Assembly: GCA_001874265.1 (NCBI GenBank)
Contig: MPDD01000014.1
Coordinates: forward strand, 1-62,164
Direction: 5' to 3'
DNA length: 62,164 nucleotides
Origin: Bacteroidetes bacterium MedPE-SWsnd-G1
Lineage (GTDB): Bacteria; Bacteroidota; Bacteroidia; Flavobacteriales; Flavobacteriaceae
Position 1 is the stretch's first letter; each line of letters starts with the position of its first letter. Below, piece after piece: positions 28,628 through 37,690 of this stretch. Below the pieces are notes generated by a model. It was not told the origin of the DNA. It was given only the letters and a program-made list of their open reading frames with translations, and did not search any database. The position numbers and the translations under genes are program-made.

Positions 28628-30106
28628 ATGGAATTGTACAATTCAAATTCGATTAAACTTTATAATTCATTAACAAAATCAAAAGAAACGTTTAAACCTT
28701 TAAATGAGGGGATGATTGGTATGTACGTATGTGGACCGACGGTATATAGCAATGTGCATTTAGGAAACGTTAGAACGTTCATGTCTTTTGATATGATTTA
28801 CCGTTACTTTTTACATTTAGGTTATAAAGTTAGATACGTTAGAAACATTACAGATGCAGGACATTTAACTGATGATGATTCGGAAGATAAAATCTCTACC
28901 AAAGCCCGTTTAGAAAAACTGGAACCGATGGAAATTGTACAGAAATACACGGTAGATTTTCATGATATTTTGAAGCGATTTAATTTTTTGCCACCAAGTA
29001 TTGAACCAACAGCAACCGGGCATATTGTAGAGCAAATAGAGGCGATTGAAGAAATAATGGCAAACGGGTTGGCATATGAATCTAATGGTTCTGTATATTT
29101 TGATGTGTTGAAATACAATGAGCAAGGTGGAGATTATGGAATGCTTTCTAAAAGGAAAATGGATGAGGTGATTTCTAATACAAGAACATTAGATGGGCAA
29201 GCGGAGAAAAAGAACCCACAAGATTTCGCTCTTTGGAAAAAAGCAAATCCAGAACATATTATGAGGTGGCCATCTCCATGGGGCGTTGGATTTCCAGGTT
29301 GGCATTTAGAATGTACAGTAATGAGTACGAAGTATTTGGGAGAGACATTTGATATTCACGGTGGAGGAATGGATTTGAAATTTCCTCATCACGAGTGTGA
29401 AATTGCGCAGTCTAAGGCGTGTACAAATACAAACCCTGTAAATTATTGGATGCATACAAATATGTTGACTTTAAACTCTCAGAAGATGTCCAAGTCTACT
29501 GGAAATAGCATTCTGCCAGGAGAAATTTTATCGGGTGACAATGATATTTTAAGAAAGGCCTTTAGCGCGGGTGTTGTACGTTTTTTCTGTATGCAAGCAC
29601 ATTATAGAAGTATTTTAGATTTCTCTTCAGATGCCTTAGAAGCGTCTGAGAAAGGGTTTCAGAAATTAATGGAAGCAATGACATCTTTAAAAGATTTAGC
29701 AACTTCAAATTCTTCTTCAGTAAATATTCAGGATTGGAAAGACAAGTGTTATGGAGCAATGAATGATGATTTTAACACACCAATTTTAATTTCGCATTTG
29801 TTTGAGGCTGTGAAATTTGTGAATGTAATTAAAGAAGGAAAAGAAACAATTTCTAAATCTGATTTAGAATTATTATCAAATACGATGCGCATTTTTGTTT
29901 TTGATGTTTTAGGTTTAGAAAATTCAACTAATGGCGATGCATCAGATTCAAAGTTAGATGGTGTAATGCAAATGCTTATAGATATGCGTAAAGACGCACG
30001 AGATAATAAAGATTGGGCACTATCTGATAAAATCAGAGATGAGTTAGCAGAATTGGGTATTCAATTAAAGGACGGAAAAGACGGAACAACCTTTTCTGTA
30101 AATTAA
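28628..30106 (+). CDS. cysS: Cysteinyl-tRNA synthetase
   Basis: Charges tRNA-Cys. The 492 residues contain the HIGH-type motif [12 protein letters not shown], the zinc ligands Cys in VCGPTVYS and in WHLECTVMS with His/Glu in [12 protein letters not shown], and the KMSKS loop QKMSKSTGN. The C-terminal DALR-like helical domain ends in [11 protein letters not shown]. It overlaps yidD by one base (TAATG). Confidence 0.97.
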   Translation: MELYNSNSIKLYNSLTKSKETFKPLNEGMIGMYVCGPTVYSNVHLGNVRTFMSFDMIYRYFLHLGYKVRYVRNITDAGHLTDDDSEDKISTKARLEKLEPMEIVQKYTVDFHDILKRFNFLPPSIEPTATGHIVEQIEAIEEIMANGLAYESNGSVYFDVLKYNEQGGDYGMLSKRKMDEVISNTRTLDGQAEKKNPQDFALWKKANPEHIMRWPSPWGVGFPGWHLECTVMSTKYLGETFDIHGGGMDLKFPHHECEIAQSKACTNTNPVNYWMHTNMLTLNSQKMSKSTGNSILPGEILSGDNDILRKAFSAGVVRFFCMQAHYRSILDFSSDALEASEKGFQKLMEAMTSLKDLATSNSSSVNIQDWKDKCYGAMNDDFNTPILISHLFEAVKFVNVIKEGKETISKSDLELLSNTMRIFVFDVLGLENSTNGDASDSKLDGVMQMLIDMRKDARDNKDWALSDKIRDELAELGIQLKDGKDGTTFSVN

Positions 30107-30339
30107 TGTTAAAGCAACTCGCAAAAATAATCGCTTGGCCCTTTATCTTGTTGGTACGTTTCTACCAAATAGCAATTTCGCCATATACACCTGCTACATG
30201 CAGATATTCTCCAACGTGTTCTAGTTACACTTTAGAAGCCCTCAAAAAGCATGGTGTTTTTAAAGGAGGTTGGCTCGGAATAAAGCGTATATTTAGTTGT
30301 CATCCTTGGAGTAAAGGAGGATATGACCCTGTGCCTTAA
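30106..30339 (+). CDS. yidD: Membrane protein insertion efficiency factor YidD
   Basis: A 77-residue protein of the YidD family, which assists YidC-mediated membrane insertion. Diagnostic segments are [48 protein letters not shown] and [13 protein letters not shown], with the conserved cysteines. It is coupled to cysS by a one-base overlap and followed by lgt 45 bases later. Confidence 0.95.
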   Translation: MLKQLAKIIAWPFILLVRFYQIAISPYTPATCRYSPTCSSYTLEALKKHGVFKGGWLGIKRIFSCHPWSKGGYDPVP

Positions 30340-30384
30340 GCATTCGATTTAAAAGTATATATTAGCAAAAAATAAAAGAAATAC

Positions 30385-31335
30385 ATGTTACAACTTGCCA
30401 TCGATTGGAATCCATCACCAGAATTATTCAATATAGGTTCTTTATCAATTAGATACTACGGATTAATGTTTGTAGTAGCCTTTTTATTAGGGATTCAAAT
30501 AATGAAGAAAATCTACAAAAATGAGAACCTACCAGTTGAATATGTAGATTCATTATTTATGTATACCGTTATAGCAACCTTATTAGGTGCACGGTTAGGT
30601 GACGTATTTTTTTATAGTTGGGATTATTATCAGAACAACTTAATAGAAATTTTACTTCCAATTAAAGAATCTGCGAGCGATTCGCTTTTCGGAATTATAA
30701 AAGGCTATAAATTTGTTGGATTTGCTGGTTTGGCAAGCCATGGTGCAGCTATTGGAATTGTAGTCGCAATGGTTTTATACCGCCGTAAATACAATTATAA
30801 AAGTTTGCTTTGGATTTTAGACCGCGTTGTTATCTCTGTTGCTTCTGGTGCTGTATTTGTGCGTTTAGGAAATTTGATGAATTCTGAGATTGTTGGAAAA
30901 GTAACAGATTCTGCTCTTGGATTTAGATTTATTCGTAACGATATTGGCAAAGGAGAGGCTATGAGAATTACAGGATCTGATTCTTATGAAAAAGCGTATC
31001 AATTAATTGCAAATAGTTCTAACTATAAGCAAGTACTCCAAGATATTCCCTTAAGGTATCCAACGCAATTATTTGAATCTTTAAGTTATGTTGGGGTTTT
31101 CTTAATTCTGTGGTATTTCTATTGGAAAACTAACAAAAAAAACAAGCCAGGGTTCTTGTTTGGAATGTTTATGATTTTATTATGGACAGTTAGATTCTTT
31201 ATTGAATTCTTAAAAGAAGCACAAGTAGACGAAAGAGGAGAGTGGGCATTAAATACAGGACAACTATTAAGTATTCCAATGGTGTTGGTTGGGCTTTATT
31301 TTGTGTTTAGAAAAGTGAAAACTGAAAAGGCCTAG
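30385..31335 (+). CDS. lgt: Prolipoprotein diacylglyceryl transferase
   Basis: Transfers diacylglycerol from phosphatidylglycerol to the lipobox Cys of prolipoproteins. The 316-residue polytopic protein has the family signature VFVRLGNLMNSEIVGK, plus the N-terminal IRYYGLMFVVAFLLG and the H-containing FAGLASHGAAIG segment. It is relevant to the many lipoproteins in this window. Its 3' end overlaps the convergent gene at 31332 by four bases. Confidence 0.95.
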   Translation: MLQLAIDWNPSPELFNIGSLSIRYYGLMFVVAFLLGIQIMKKIYKNENLPVEYVDSLFMYTVIATLLGARLGDVFFYSWDYYQNNLIEILLPIKESASDSLFGIIKGYKFVGFAGLASHGAAIGIVVAMVLYRRKYNYKSLLWILDRVVISVASGAVFVRLGNLMNSEIVGKVTDSALGFRFIRNDIGKGEAMRITGSDSYEKAYQLIANSSNYKQVLQDIPLRYPTQLFESLSYVGVFLILWYFYWKTNKKNKPGFLFGMFMILLWTVRFFIEFLKEAQVDERGEWALNTGQLLSIPMVLVGLYFVFRKVKTEKA

Positions 31336-32108
31336 TCTTTTATTTTTAAATACTCGGTACTTTCTTGCTCTAGAATTTCAATTAGTTTTATGATATCATT
31401 TCTATCGTACAAAGACTTAATGTTTTTGAATTGACAATAGGTAATAAAATGATGTACTTTTTCCTCAGGGATATTTAATGTTTTTGTAAAATATTGGATG
31501 CCTAATTCCCTGATAAGTTTTGTGGGAAAATCGGTTTTACTTTTTAATTCTCTTCTTAATTCTAAGTCTTTAAAGCGGAAAGGAACTCCTACTGCACCTC
31601 CAACACTGGGTCCACCTGTTGGATCTACGATAACTAATGGAGGTTTTTCCAAATCTCTTCCAAAAGACTTGTTAGATTTTTGATACGCCAAATCTCTATA
31701 CATTTGAGCAATAGAATCTTTATTTAAAACCCTACCAACAGTTTTAGAATCGGTAGAAATCATTCCGGTTAAATCATGACTTTTAATTTCAACAGTATCT
31801 AGTTCATTCGTCAACTCATCTAAAAAGATACTCCAGTTTTCCATTGATTGATGCCTTTCAGAAAAAACAAACCTTTTGGTGTGGTAGTTAAGATGAGAAA
31901 CTTGAATTGTATCATTAAGCCGCAATGAAATTGTAAACGAGCCATCTGCTAATGTAGAAGTTCCTTCACGCGTAGTTAAATTGAGTACGTGAGCACCATT
32001 AATTGGTAGTTTAAAATGCAATACTTTTCCTTGATTAGGAATTCTTTCTTGTGCATAGTTTATTGTTACACAAAATAGAAGAAGGAGCGTAGTTAGTTGT
32101 TTAGTCAT
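31332..32108 (-). CDS. Exported protein with carboxypeptidase-like regulatory domain (copy 1)
   Basis: A 258-residue exported protein with a signal peptide ending NYAQ. Residues about 25-100 resemble a CarboxypepD_reg-like beta-sandwich (PINGAHVLNLTTREGTSTLADGSFTISLRLNDTIQVSHLNYH). The rest is Lys/Glu-rich and of unknown function, ending EILEQESTEYLKIKD. It is clearly paralogous to the next minus-strand gene: both share the ISLRLNDT/IPVKLNDT block, the LHDLTG/SHDLTG segment, KVHHFITYCQFKNI/KVYHFITYCEFKNI and the same C-terminal pattern. Confidence 0.75.
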   Translation of the reverse strand: MTKQLTTLLLLFCVTINYAQERIPNQGKVLHFKLPINGAHVLNLTTREGTSTLADGSFTISLRLNDTIQVSHLNYHTKRFVFSERHQSMENWSIFLDELTNELDTVEIKSHDLTGMISTDSKTVGRVLNKDSIAQMYRDLAYQKSNKSFGRDLEKPPLVIVDPTGGPSVGGAVGVPFRFKDLELRRELKSKTDFPTKLIRELGIQYFTKTLNIPEEKVHHFITYCQFKNIKSLYDRNDIIKLIEILEQESTEYLKIKD

Positions 32109-32184
32109 TACTACAAATAACTGAATTGAAATATTAAAAAAGTATTAATGAGATTGTAAACTTTTGTTAAAGCATATGATGTTT

Positions 32185-32970
32185 TTATTCCTTAATTTGA
32201 AGATACGCAACACTTTCGCTTTCTAGTATGGTAAGAACTTGCATCATATTATTACTATAGTACAATTCTCTAATATTTTTAAATTCGCAATAGGTAATAA
32301 AATGATAGACTTTATCCGAAGGAATTTTAAGATTTGTTGTGAAGTAAGATTTGCCTAGATTTTCAATTAAATAATCAGGGAATTTCTTTTTTAAATCTAA
32401 TTCCTTCCGCAATTCAACATCTTTAAACTTAAAACCAATTTTTTGAACCTGTGCATAAGTTTGATTGGTTCCTTGGGTCACATCTGTCTGATTAAATATG
32501 GGCTGTTCTAAATTGCGATCAAAATCTTTTAGAGACCTTTGCGTCGAAAGATCACTATAATATTTACTTATGGAGTCTTGATTCGTTCCTTTTTCTTCAT
32601 TTTTAGAATCTGTTCCTAAATTACCAGTTAAATCGTGAAGTTTTATAGACACCGTTTCTAGGAAATTGGTCATTTCATCCATATAAATCACTAAAGGTTC
32701 GCGGTCTAAATAGGCTTTGGAAATAATAATTCTTAATGACCTATAATTTATATGTGAAACAATGAGCGTATCATTTAATTTAACAGGAATACTAAAACGA
32801 CCATCTTCGCGTGTTGATGTTCCGTTAAGTGTATTTAAGTTGTAGACATGTACACCTGAAATAGGTTTTTCAAACTCTTGGATTGTACCCGTTTTTTGTT
32901 GTCTCAATTCTTGTCCATAAGAAAAGGAACAAACAACTAGAAAGAATAATATAGCAACTTTTGTTTTCAT
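32185..32970 (-). CDS. Exported protein with carboxypeptidase-like regulatory domain (copy 2)
   Basis: A 261-residue paralogue of the preceding entry, with a signal peptide (FSYGQ) and the same CarboxypepD_reg-like N-domain (PISGVHVYNLNTLNGTSTREDGRF). The C-terminal half shares VYHFITYCEFKNIRELY and SESVAYLQIKE with copy 1, while the middle (about 130-185) has diverged. A tandem duplication is the simplest origin. The function is unknown; related domains are common in exported Bacteroidota proteins. Confidence 0.75.
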   Translation of the reverse strand: MKTKVAILFFLVVCSFSYGQELRQQKTGTIQEFEKPISGVHVYNLNTLNGTSTREDGRFSIPVKLNDTLIVSHINYRSLRIIISKAYLDREPLVIYMDEMTNFLETVSIKLHDLTGNLGTDSKNEEKGTNQDSISKYYSDLSTQRSLKDFDRNLEQPIFNQTDVTQGTNQTYAQVQKIGFKFKDVELRKELDLKKKFPDYLIENLGKSYFTTNLKIPSDKVYHFITYCEFKNIRELYYSNNMMQVLTILESESVAYLQIKE

Positions 32971-33023
32971 TCCTACAAATTACAAAATAGATTGAAAATT
33001 TCATAGAAAGGCGTTGTAAAATT

Positions 33024-33052
33024 TTGTAGACGATATCAAAAGGTTAATTTTG
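33024..33052 (+). promoter_or_regulatory. Flavobacterial promoter of pepE
   Basis: TTG (33024-33026), 18 bases, then TAATTTTG (33045-33052), matching TTG/TAnnTTTG. Transcription should start about 10 bases upstream of the ATG at 33070. Confidence 0.6.
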
Positions 33053-33069
33053 ATTTAAAACTTAAACGT

Positions 33070-33777
33070 ATGAAGAGGTTACTCATAGCAAGTACATCAA
33101 CCGTTCACGGGAAAGCTTACTTGGAATATATTCTGCCAGAATTAGAATTATTTTTTAAGGGAGTTAACGAAATAGTATTTATTCCATTTGCCAGGCCTGG
33201 AGGGATGACTTATGATGAATATACCGAAAGAGCAAGCCTGGGTTTTAAGAAGTTGAATATAAGGGTAAAAGGTATTCATGAATATGACAATCAGATAGAG
33301 GCAGTAAAAAATGCCAAAGGAATTTTTACTGGAGGAGGGAATACGTTTGAATTGGTTAAACAGTTGTATGACCAAAAATTAATCGAACCAATAAAGACGG
33401 CAGTAAATAAAGGAATACCATACTTTGGAACAAGTGCAGGGAGTAATGTAACCGGATTAACGATGAAAACGACAAACGATATGCCGATTGTGTATCCTCC
33501 AAGTTTTGATACGTTTGGCTTTATCAACTTTAATATTAACCCACATTATTTAGATCCAATTGAAGGATCTACGCATATGGGAGAATCTAGAGAAACTAGA
33601 ATTCAAGAATTCCATAAATTTAATTCAACTCCAGTTCTAGGATTAAGAGAGGGGGGTTGGCTAGAGGTTGTTAATGGCAAGGTTGTATTAAGAGGAGCGT
33701 TGCAAGCACGTTTGTTTTTGAAAGATAAAACTCCAATAGAATTAGATACAAATACCGATCTTAGTGAATTGAAATAG
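33070..33777 (+). CDS. pepE: Dipeptidase E (S51 peptidase)
   Basis: A 235-residue cytoplasmic serine peptidase that cleaves Asp-X dipeptides. The nucleophile elbow PYFGTSAGSNV carries the catalytic Ser, the oxyanion region is IFTGGGNTFELVKQL, and the INPHYLDP block carries the family His. The length matches E. coli PepE. It has a good promoter and converges with a lipoprotein gene, overlapping it by 17 bases at the 3' end. Confidence 0.93.
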   Translation: MKRLLIASTSTVHGKAYLEYILPELELFFKGVNEIVFIPFARPGGMTYDEYTERASLGFKKLNIRVKGIHEYDNQIEAVKNAKGIFTGGGNTFELVKQLYDQKLIEPIKTAVNKGIPYFGTSAGSNVTGLTMKTTNDMPIVYPPSFDTFGFINFNINPHYLDPIEGSTHMGESRETRIQEFHKFNSTPVLGLREGGWLEVVNGKVVLRGALQARLFLKDKTPIELDTNTDLSELK

Positions 33778-34465
33778 CGTTTAAAGTTGACTCTAATTCT
33801 ATAGCATCTTTCCCTTTTTTAACAGTAGGGGATAGATTTTGATACAACTGACTGATTTTATCTATGTCAATTGAATCCCTTTTAGAGAGGTCATTTAAAA
33901 TCATAGCCGAAATAAAGGAATCTGGATGTGTCTTAGCAAAAGTAAAATTGATTTCTAAGACTTCTTGTTCTACCGCTTTAATTTTATTTGAAATATTTTG
34001 AAGTGCACTGGCATCGTTAGCAAGCCTCGCTCGTTGTAGGTCAGGAAATAAAGCATCAACTTTTTTATAAGTTCTCCTAATATTTTTTTGATGGACCATC
34101 ATGGTATCATTAATTTCAGAGCCTGAAATAATTCCATCAGATAACTCACTGTCATTAATTTTTAATTGGATAGAATCATTTGCAATAATTAAAACTTTTC
34201 GGCCAGAATCATGAGTTGTACTAATTAAATATCTGCTTGGATGTGCAACCCGACCTCTAAATATTGCGAAGTTGTTTTCTATAGAAGTAGAGTCAACTGT
34301 TTCCATACCACTTTTGGTAAATTCACTTAAATAGACGGTGGTACTGTAGGATTTACCAAATTCAATTTGAAGCACATATCCGTTGTTCCTAATTTGTGTA
34401 GGATTTTCTTTAGAGCAAGAAATTATTGAAAGGCATAAGAATATATAAATTATGTTCTTACACAT
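33761..34465 (-). CDS. DUF4369-like lipoprotein
   Basis: A 234-residue lipoprotein (lipobox IISC, Cys17). The N-terminal domain (YVLQIEFGKSYSTTVYLSEFTKSGMETVDSTSIENNFAIFRG) resembles the DUF4369 domain that precedes thioredoxin-like modules in Bacteroidota. No thioredoxin CxxC is present, and the remainder (about 115-234) is helical and charged. Its role is unknown. It lies 9 bases after the ribB stop and may be the last gene of the ftsK-lolA-lptF-ribB run. Confidence 0.65.
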   Translation of the reverse strand: MCKNIIYIFLCLSIISCSKENPTQIRNNGYVLQIEFGKSYSTTVYLSEFTKSGMETVDSTSIENNFAIFRGRVAHPSRYLISTTHDSGRKVLIIANDSIQLKINDSELSDGIISGSEINDTMMVHQKNIRRTYKKVDALFPDLQRARLANDASALQNISNKIKAVEQEVLEINFTFAKTHPDSFISAMILNDLSKRDSIDIDKISQLYQNLSPTVKKGKDAIELESTLNAISIH

Positions 34466-34474
34466 CTTTTAAAA

Positions 34475-35605
34475 TTAGTAGTTTAAATGTCCTGTAACCT
34501 CTAAGCCGTAACCCGTCATTCCAACTCTAGGAGATGTGTTTTTAGCGTTTGTAATTACTTTAAGGCGAGAAACACCCAAGTCATGTAAAATCTGCGCACC
34601 AATACCGTAATCTTTCTTATCCATTACTTTTGGCTTCGAATGATCTTCAATTTTTAATTTACTCAAGTGTTTTAAGAAGTTATCCTGCTTATTGTCTTGG
34701 TTTATAAAAACAACAACTCCAGCATTCTCCTTGTTTATTATATCAAAAATTCTGTTGAATTTTTCATCTGAGTTTCGAGTTAATACTCCTAAAGCATTGT
34801 TTATAAGCGTTGAATTTACTTTAACAAGTACTTCATCATTGGGTTTCCAACTACCTTTGGTAAGTGCAATATGAACTTGGTTATTATTGGTTTGTTTGTA
34901 TGCTCTTAACCTAAAATCTCCGAAACGTGTTGTCGTTTCAAAATCTTCAATCTTTTCAATTAATGAATCGTGCTGCATTCTATAAGCAACTAAATCTTCA
35001 ATAGAGATCAATTTTAAATCGAATTGTTTCGCTACATCTACCAATTGCGGTAAACGAGCCATAGTTCCATCTTCGTTTAATATTTCTACTAAAATTCCTG
35101 CAGGGTCAAAGCCAGCCAAACGCGCTAAATCTACTGCAGCCTCTGTATGACCAGTTCTTCTTAAAACACCTCCGTTACGTGCTCTAAGCGGAAAAATATG
35201 ACCAGGACGCCCCAAATCAAATCCTTTTGTTTCTGGATTTACTAATGATTTTATAGTTTTTGCTCTGTCGTGTACAGAAATTCCTGTAGTACAACCATGA
35301 CCAATTAAATCTACAGAAACAGTAAATTGTGTATGATGCATTACCGTATTGTTTTGCACCATCATTTCTAAATCTAACTCTTTACATCTAGTCTCTGTCA
35401 ATGGAGCACAAATTAATCCACGTCCATGTGTAGCCATAAAGTTGATCATCTCAGGAGTTGCCATTTCTGCAGCAGCAATAAAGTCTCCTTCGTTTTCTCT
35501 GTTTTCATCATCTACAACAATTACAACTTTACCATTTTTAATATCTTCTATGGCTTCTTCAATTGTGTTTAATTGTATATTTTGCTTTGTAGCTGTACTC
35601 ATCAT
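34475..35605 (-). CDS. ribB: 3,4-dihydroxy-2-butanone 4-phosphate synthase with degenerate GTP cyclohydrolase II domain
   Basis: Makes the four-carbon riboflavin precursor from ribulose 5-phosphate. The N-terminal RibB domain (about 1-205) is complete: DDENRENEGDF (32-42), RPGHIFPLRARNGGVLRRTGHTEAAVDLARLAG and the His in TRC...HTQFTV. The C-terminal part (about 205-376) aligns with GTP cyclohydrolase II at both ends (ETTTRFGDFRLRAY and KKDYGIGAQILHDLG...TGYGLEV). It lacks the zinc cysteines and the VHSECLTGD...CDCG signature, so that half is probably inactive. The ATG at 35605 overlaps the lptF stop by one base; a GTG just upstream is also possible. Confidence 0.92.
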   Translation of the reverse strand: MMSTATKQNIQLNTIEEAIEDIKNGKVVIVVDDENRENEGDFIAAAEMATPEMINFMATHGRGLICAPLTETRCKELDLEMMVQNNTVMHHTQFTVSVDLIGHGCTTGISVHDRAKTIKSLVNPETKGFDLGRPGHIFPLRARNGGVLRRTGHTEAAVDLARLAGFDPAGILVEILNEDGTMARLPQLVDVAKQFDLKLISIEDLVAYRMQHDSLIEKIEDFETTTRFGDFRLRAYKQTNNNQVHIALTKGSWKPNDEVLVKVNSTLINNALGVLTRNSDEKFNRIFDIINKENAGVVVFINQDNKQDNFLKHLSKLKIEDHSKPKVMDKKDYGIGAQILHDLGVSRLKVITNAKNTSPRVGMTGYGLEVTGHLNY

Positions 35606-37044
35606 CACTTCTTTTTAAACTTTATTCGCTTAATTAATTTTTTAATCGGTTCTATTGTAGAATCAAGACTAAATATTCCTTTATCCTTAGCAGCTCGTCT
35701 GGTTAATAATATACCAAATGGTAATAAAATAATAGTAGACAACCACCCACCAATTCTAGATGTTATTGCACTTTCTTCGGCTAAATTTTTACCCAAGGAT
35801 GAGATAAAGAAATAGACGACAAAAATAATGATTGCCATAACCATGGGCAAACCAAAACCTCCTTTTCTAATAATAGAGCCCAGTGGTGCTCCAATAAAAA
35901 ATAATACCAAACAAGCAAACGAAAATGCAATTCTATTGTGGTATTCGTGGTCGTATAGATTTAATATTTTTCTTTTAATTTTAAACCGTTGATTGTCGTT
36001 TTCAAAATTCTTAATGTTGTTTTGAACGTTTTCGTTCGCATTTCTAATAATAATGGCTTGATTTTTTAAATCAAAATTATCCAATAATTCATCTTTATAA
36101 TTTGAGCGATTTATTGAATCTGCAAAAGGTTTTAATGAACTTGCTCTAATTAGAATAAAAAAGTTTTTTGCACGGTCATTAATATACTCGTCGTAAGCAG
36201 TTTTAGAAGAGTCAGCAAAAATAACCAATTGCTTTAGGCTTAACATTTGGTGCTGTGTTTGTGAGATTGTATCGTTTAGATTTTCATTGCTAAAGGCAGA
36301 TATGTCAACATTAATGGAGTAGGTGCTAGACGTTGATTTTGAAAAGGGCATTTTTTGCCTTTTATCCCTTTTATCTCGTCTTGTGGAATGATCTTCCCAT
36401 CGATTTACATCAGATAGTTTAAAGGTCATGTATTTGCTGCCTTCTTCCGTTACAATTTCTCCAAAAGCCGCTGTTGTTATGACCGATTTGCCTAATTTCC
36501 CATTTAAATCAGAGATTTGGACATTGCGCAATAAATTTTGTTCCTCACCGTATTTTTCGTCAAATTTAATAACATATCCGGGTATTTCTGTATTAAAAAC
36601 TCCTGGAATTAAGGCTAGTGCAGGTTGTTTCTTTTTCATGTTTAAAAACATGTTTTTTTGTTTCAATACAGCGTGTGGATATACGTTATTTAAAAACAAA
36701 AAATTGATTCCACTTAGTAAAATAGCAACAACCATTACGGGTGTTATAAACCTCCGTAAAGATATTCCTGCACTTTTTACAGCTGCAAATTCATAATTTT
36801 CTGCAAAATCGCCTAGTGACATTATGGAAGAAAGAAGGATGCCTATAGGCATAGCCATAGGTACTACAGTAAGTGATAAATAACCAATGAATTTTAAAAT
36901 AAAACCAACACTGATACCTTTTCCCGAAATTTCATCAAATCCAACCCAAATAGCCTGCATAACAAGTACAAACAAAATGACAAAGAAAGTAGCAAAGAAG
37001 GGCTTTAGGAAGCTCTTAATGATATAGATATCAAGTTTTTTCAA
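35605..37044 (-). CDS. LptF/LptG-family lipopolysaccharide export permease
   Basis: A 479-residue inner-membrane permease of the Lpt transporter, which pulls lipopolysaccharide out of the membrane. Six helices flank a large periplasmic domain (about 115-345). The start is a TTG: in-frame codons upstream run into the LolA stop, and MKKLDIYIIKSFLKPFFATF matches the usual LptF/G N-terminus, with no ATG nearby. The domain FEWDD-like block and the C-terminal GSIIRKGGFGLPMVMAIIIF are family-typical. The gene sits between lolA and ribB. LptF and LptG are not distinguishable here. Confidence 0.88.
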   Translation of the reverse strand: MKKLDIYIIKSFLKPFFATFFVILFVLVMQAIWVGFDEISGKGISVGFILKFIGYLSLTVVPMAMPIGILLSSIMSLGDFAENYEFAAVKSAGISLRRFITPVMVVAILLSGINFLFLNNVYPHAVLKQKNMFLNMKKKQPALALIPGVFNTEIPGYVIKFDEKYGEEQNLLRNVQISDLNGKLGKSVITTAAFGEIVTEEGSKYMTFKLSDVNRWEDHSTRRDKRDKRQKMPFSKSTSSTYSINVDISAFSNENLNDTISQTQHQMLSLKQLVIFADSSKTAYDEYINDRAKNFFILIRASSLKPFADSINRSNYKDELLDNFDLKNQAIIIRNANENVQNNIKNFENDNQRFKIKRKILNLYDHEYHNRIAFSFACLVLFFIGAPLGSIIRKGGFGLPMVMAIIIFVVYFFISSLGKNLAEESAITSRIGGWLSTIILLPFGILLTRRAAKDKGIFSLDSTIEPIKKLIKRIKFKKK

Positions 37045-37050
37045 AAATGT

Positions 37051-37689
37051 TTATTTAGTTTCAGTAATATAGTATCCGTCCTTTTCAAATTGAGCGCGGT
37101 CAAAGGTAAAGATTTGTTCTGAAACAGTTTGATTAGTTAACAGTTTTGTAACAGTTATAGTGGTTACAGTATCATCTAATCCGGTTTGAATTACTTTGTA
37201 CAAATGATTTGTTTTTAGTTCAACTCCAACATGTACATATTTCAATTCAACTTCACTATTCATAGGAGTTAGTTTTACGAATTGAATTGTGCGTCCGTTA
37301 ACCTTTTGTACAATATCCATTTCATAGGTAAAACCATCTTCGTAAAACGATAAAATATTTGATGGTGTTATTATTTCATCGTTATTTCTTCTAGGTTTCG
37401 AAATCGCTACTTCTTGATCTTCATGTATTATATCATACATCAAAGCACCATCGAATAAACGCTCTAAGCCCATATAATTAAAACGGTATAAGTCACCTTG
37501 CATCGTAACATCTCCTGTGGTCTCTTGATGTAAATTTGCAGCTTGATTGTCTAATTTATGTGAGAATTCTATATAAATATTATCGTATGCCTGTGTGGTT
37601 TCTGCTACTTTGTTTAATAGTGCTTTTGCCTCTTGGCTATAGGTATTTGCAACACAACTTAAAAAAAGGATAAGTAGTATGTTTTTCAT
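37051..37689 (-). CDS. LolA-like periplasmic lipoprotein carrier
   Basis: A 212-residue exported protein (signal peptide ending NTYSQ) with the open beta-barrel pattern of LolA: YIEFSHKLDN, TGDVTMQGDLYRFNYMGLERLFDG, MYDIIHEDQEVAI, ITPSNILSFYEDGF and a terminal VSEQIFTFDRAQF. LolA carries lipoproteins across the periplasm to the outer membrane. It lies one base after the ftsK stop and six bases before the lptF gene, forming an envelope-biogenesis operon. Confidence 0.85.
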   Translation of the reverse strand: MKNILLILFLSCVANTYSQEAKALLNKVAETTQAYDNIYIEFSHKLDNQAANLHQETTGDVTMQGDLYRFNYMGLERLFDGALMYDIIHEDQEVAISKPRRNNDEIITPSNILSFYEDGFTYEMDIVQKVNGRTIQFVKLTPMNSEVELKYVHVGVELKTNHLYKVIQTGLDDTVTTITVTKLLTNQTVSEQIFTFDRAQFEKDGYYITETK

Positions 37690-37690
37690 T

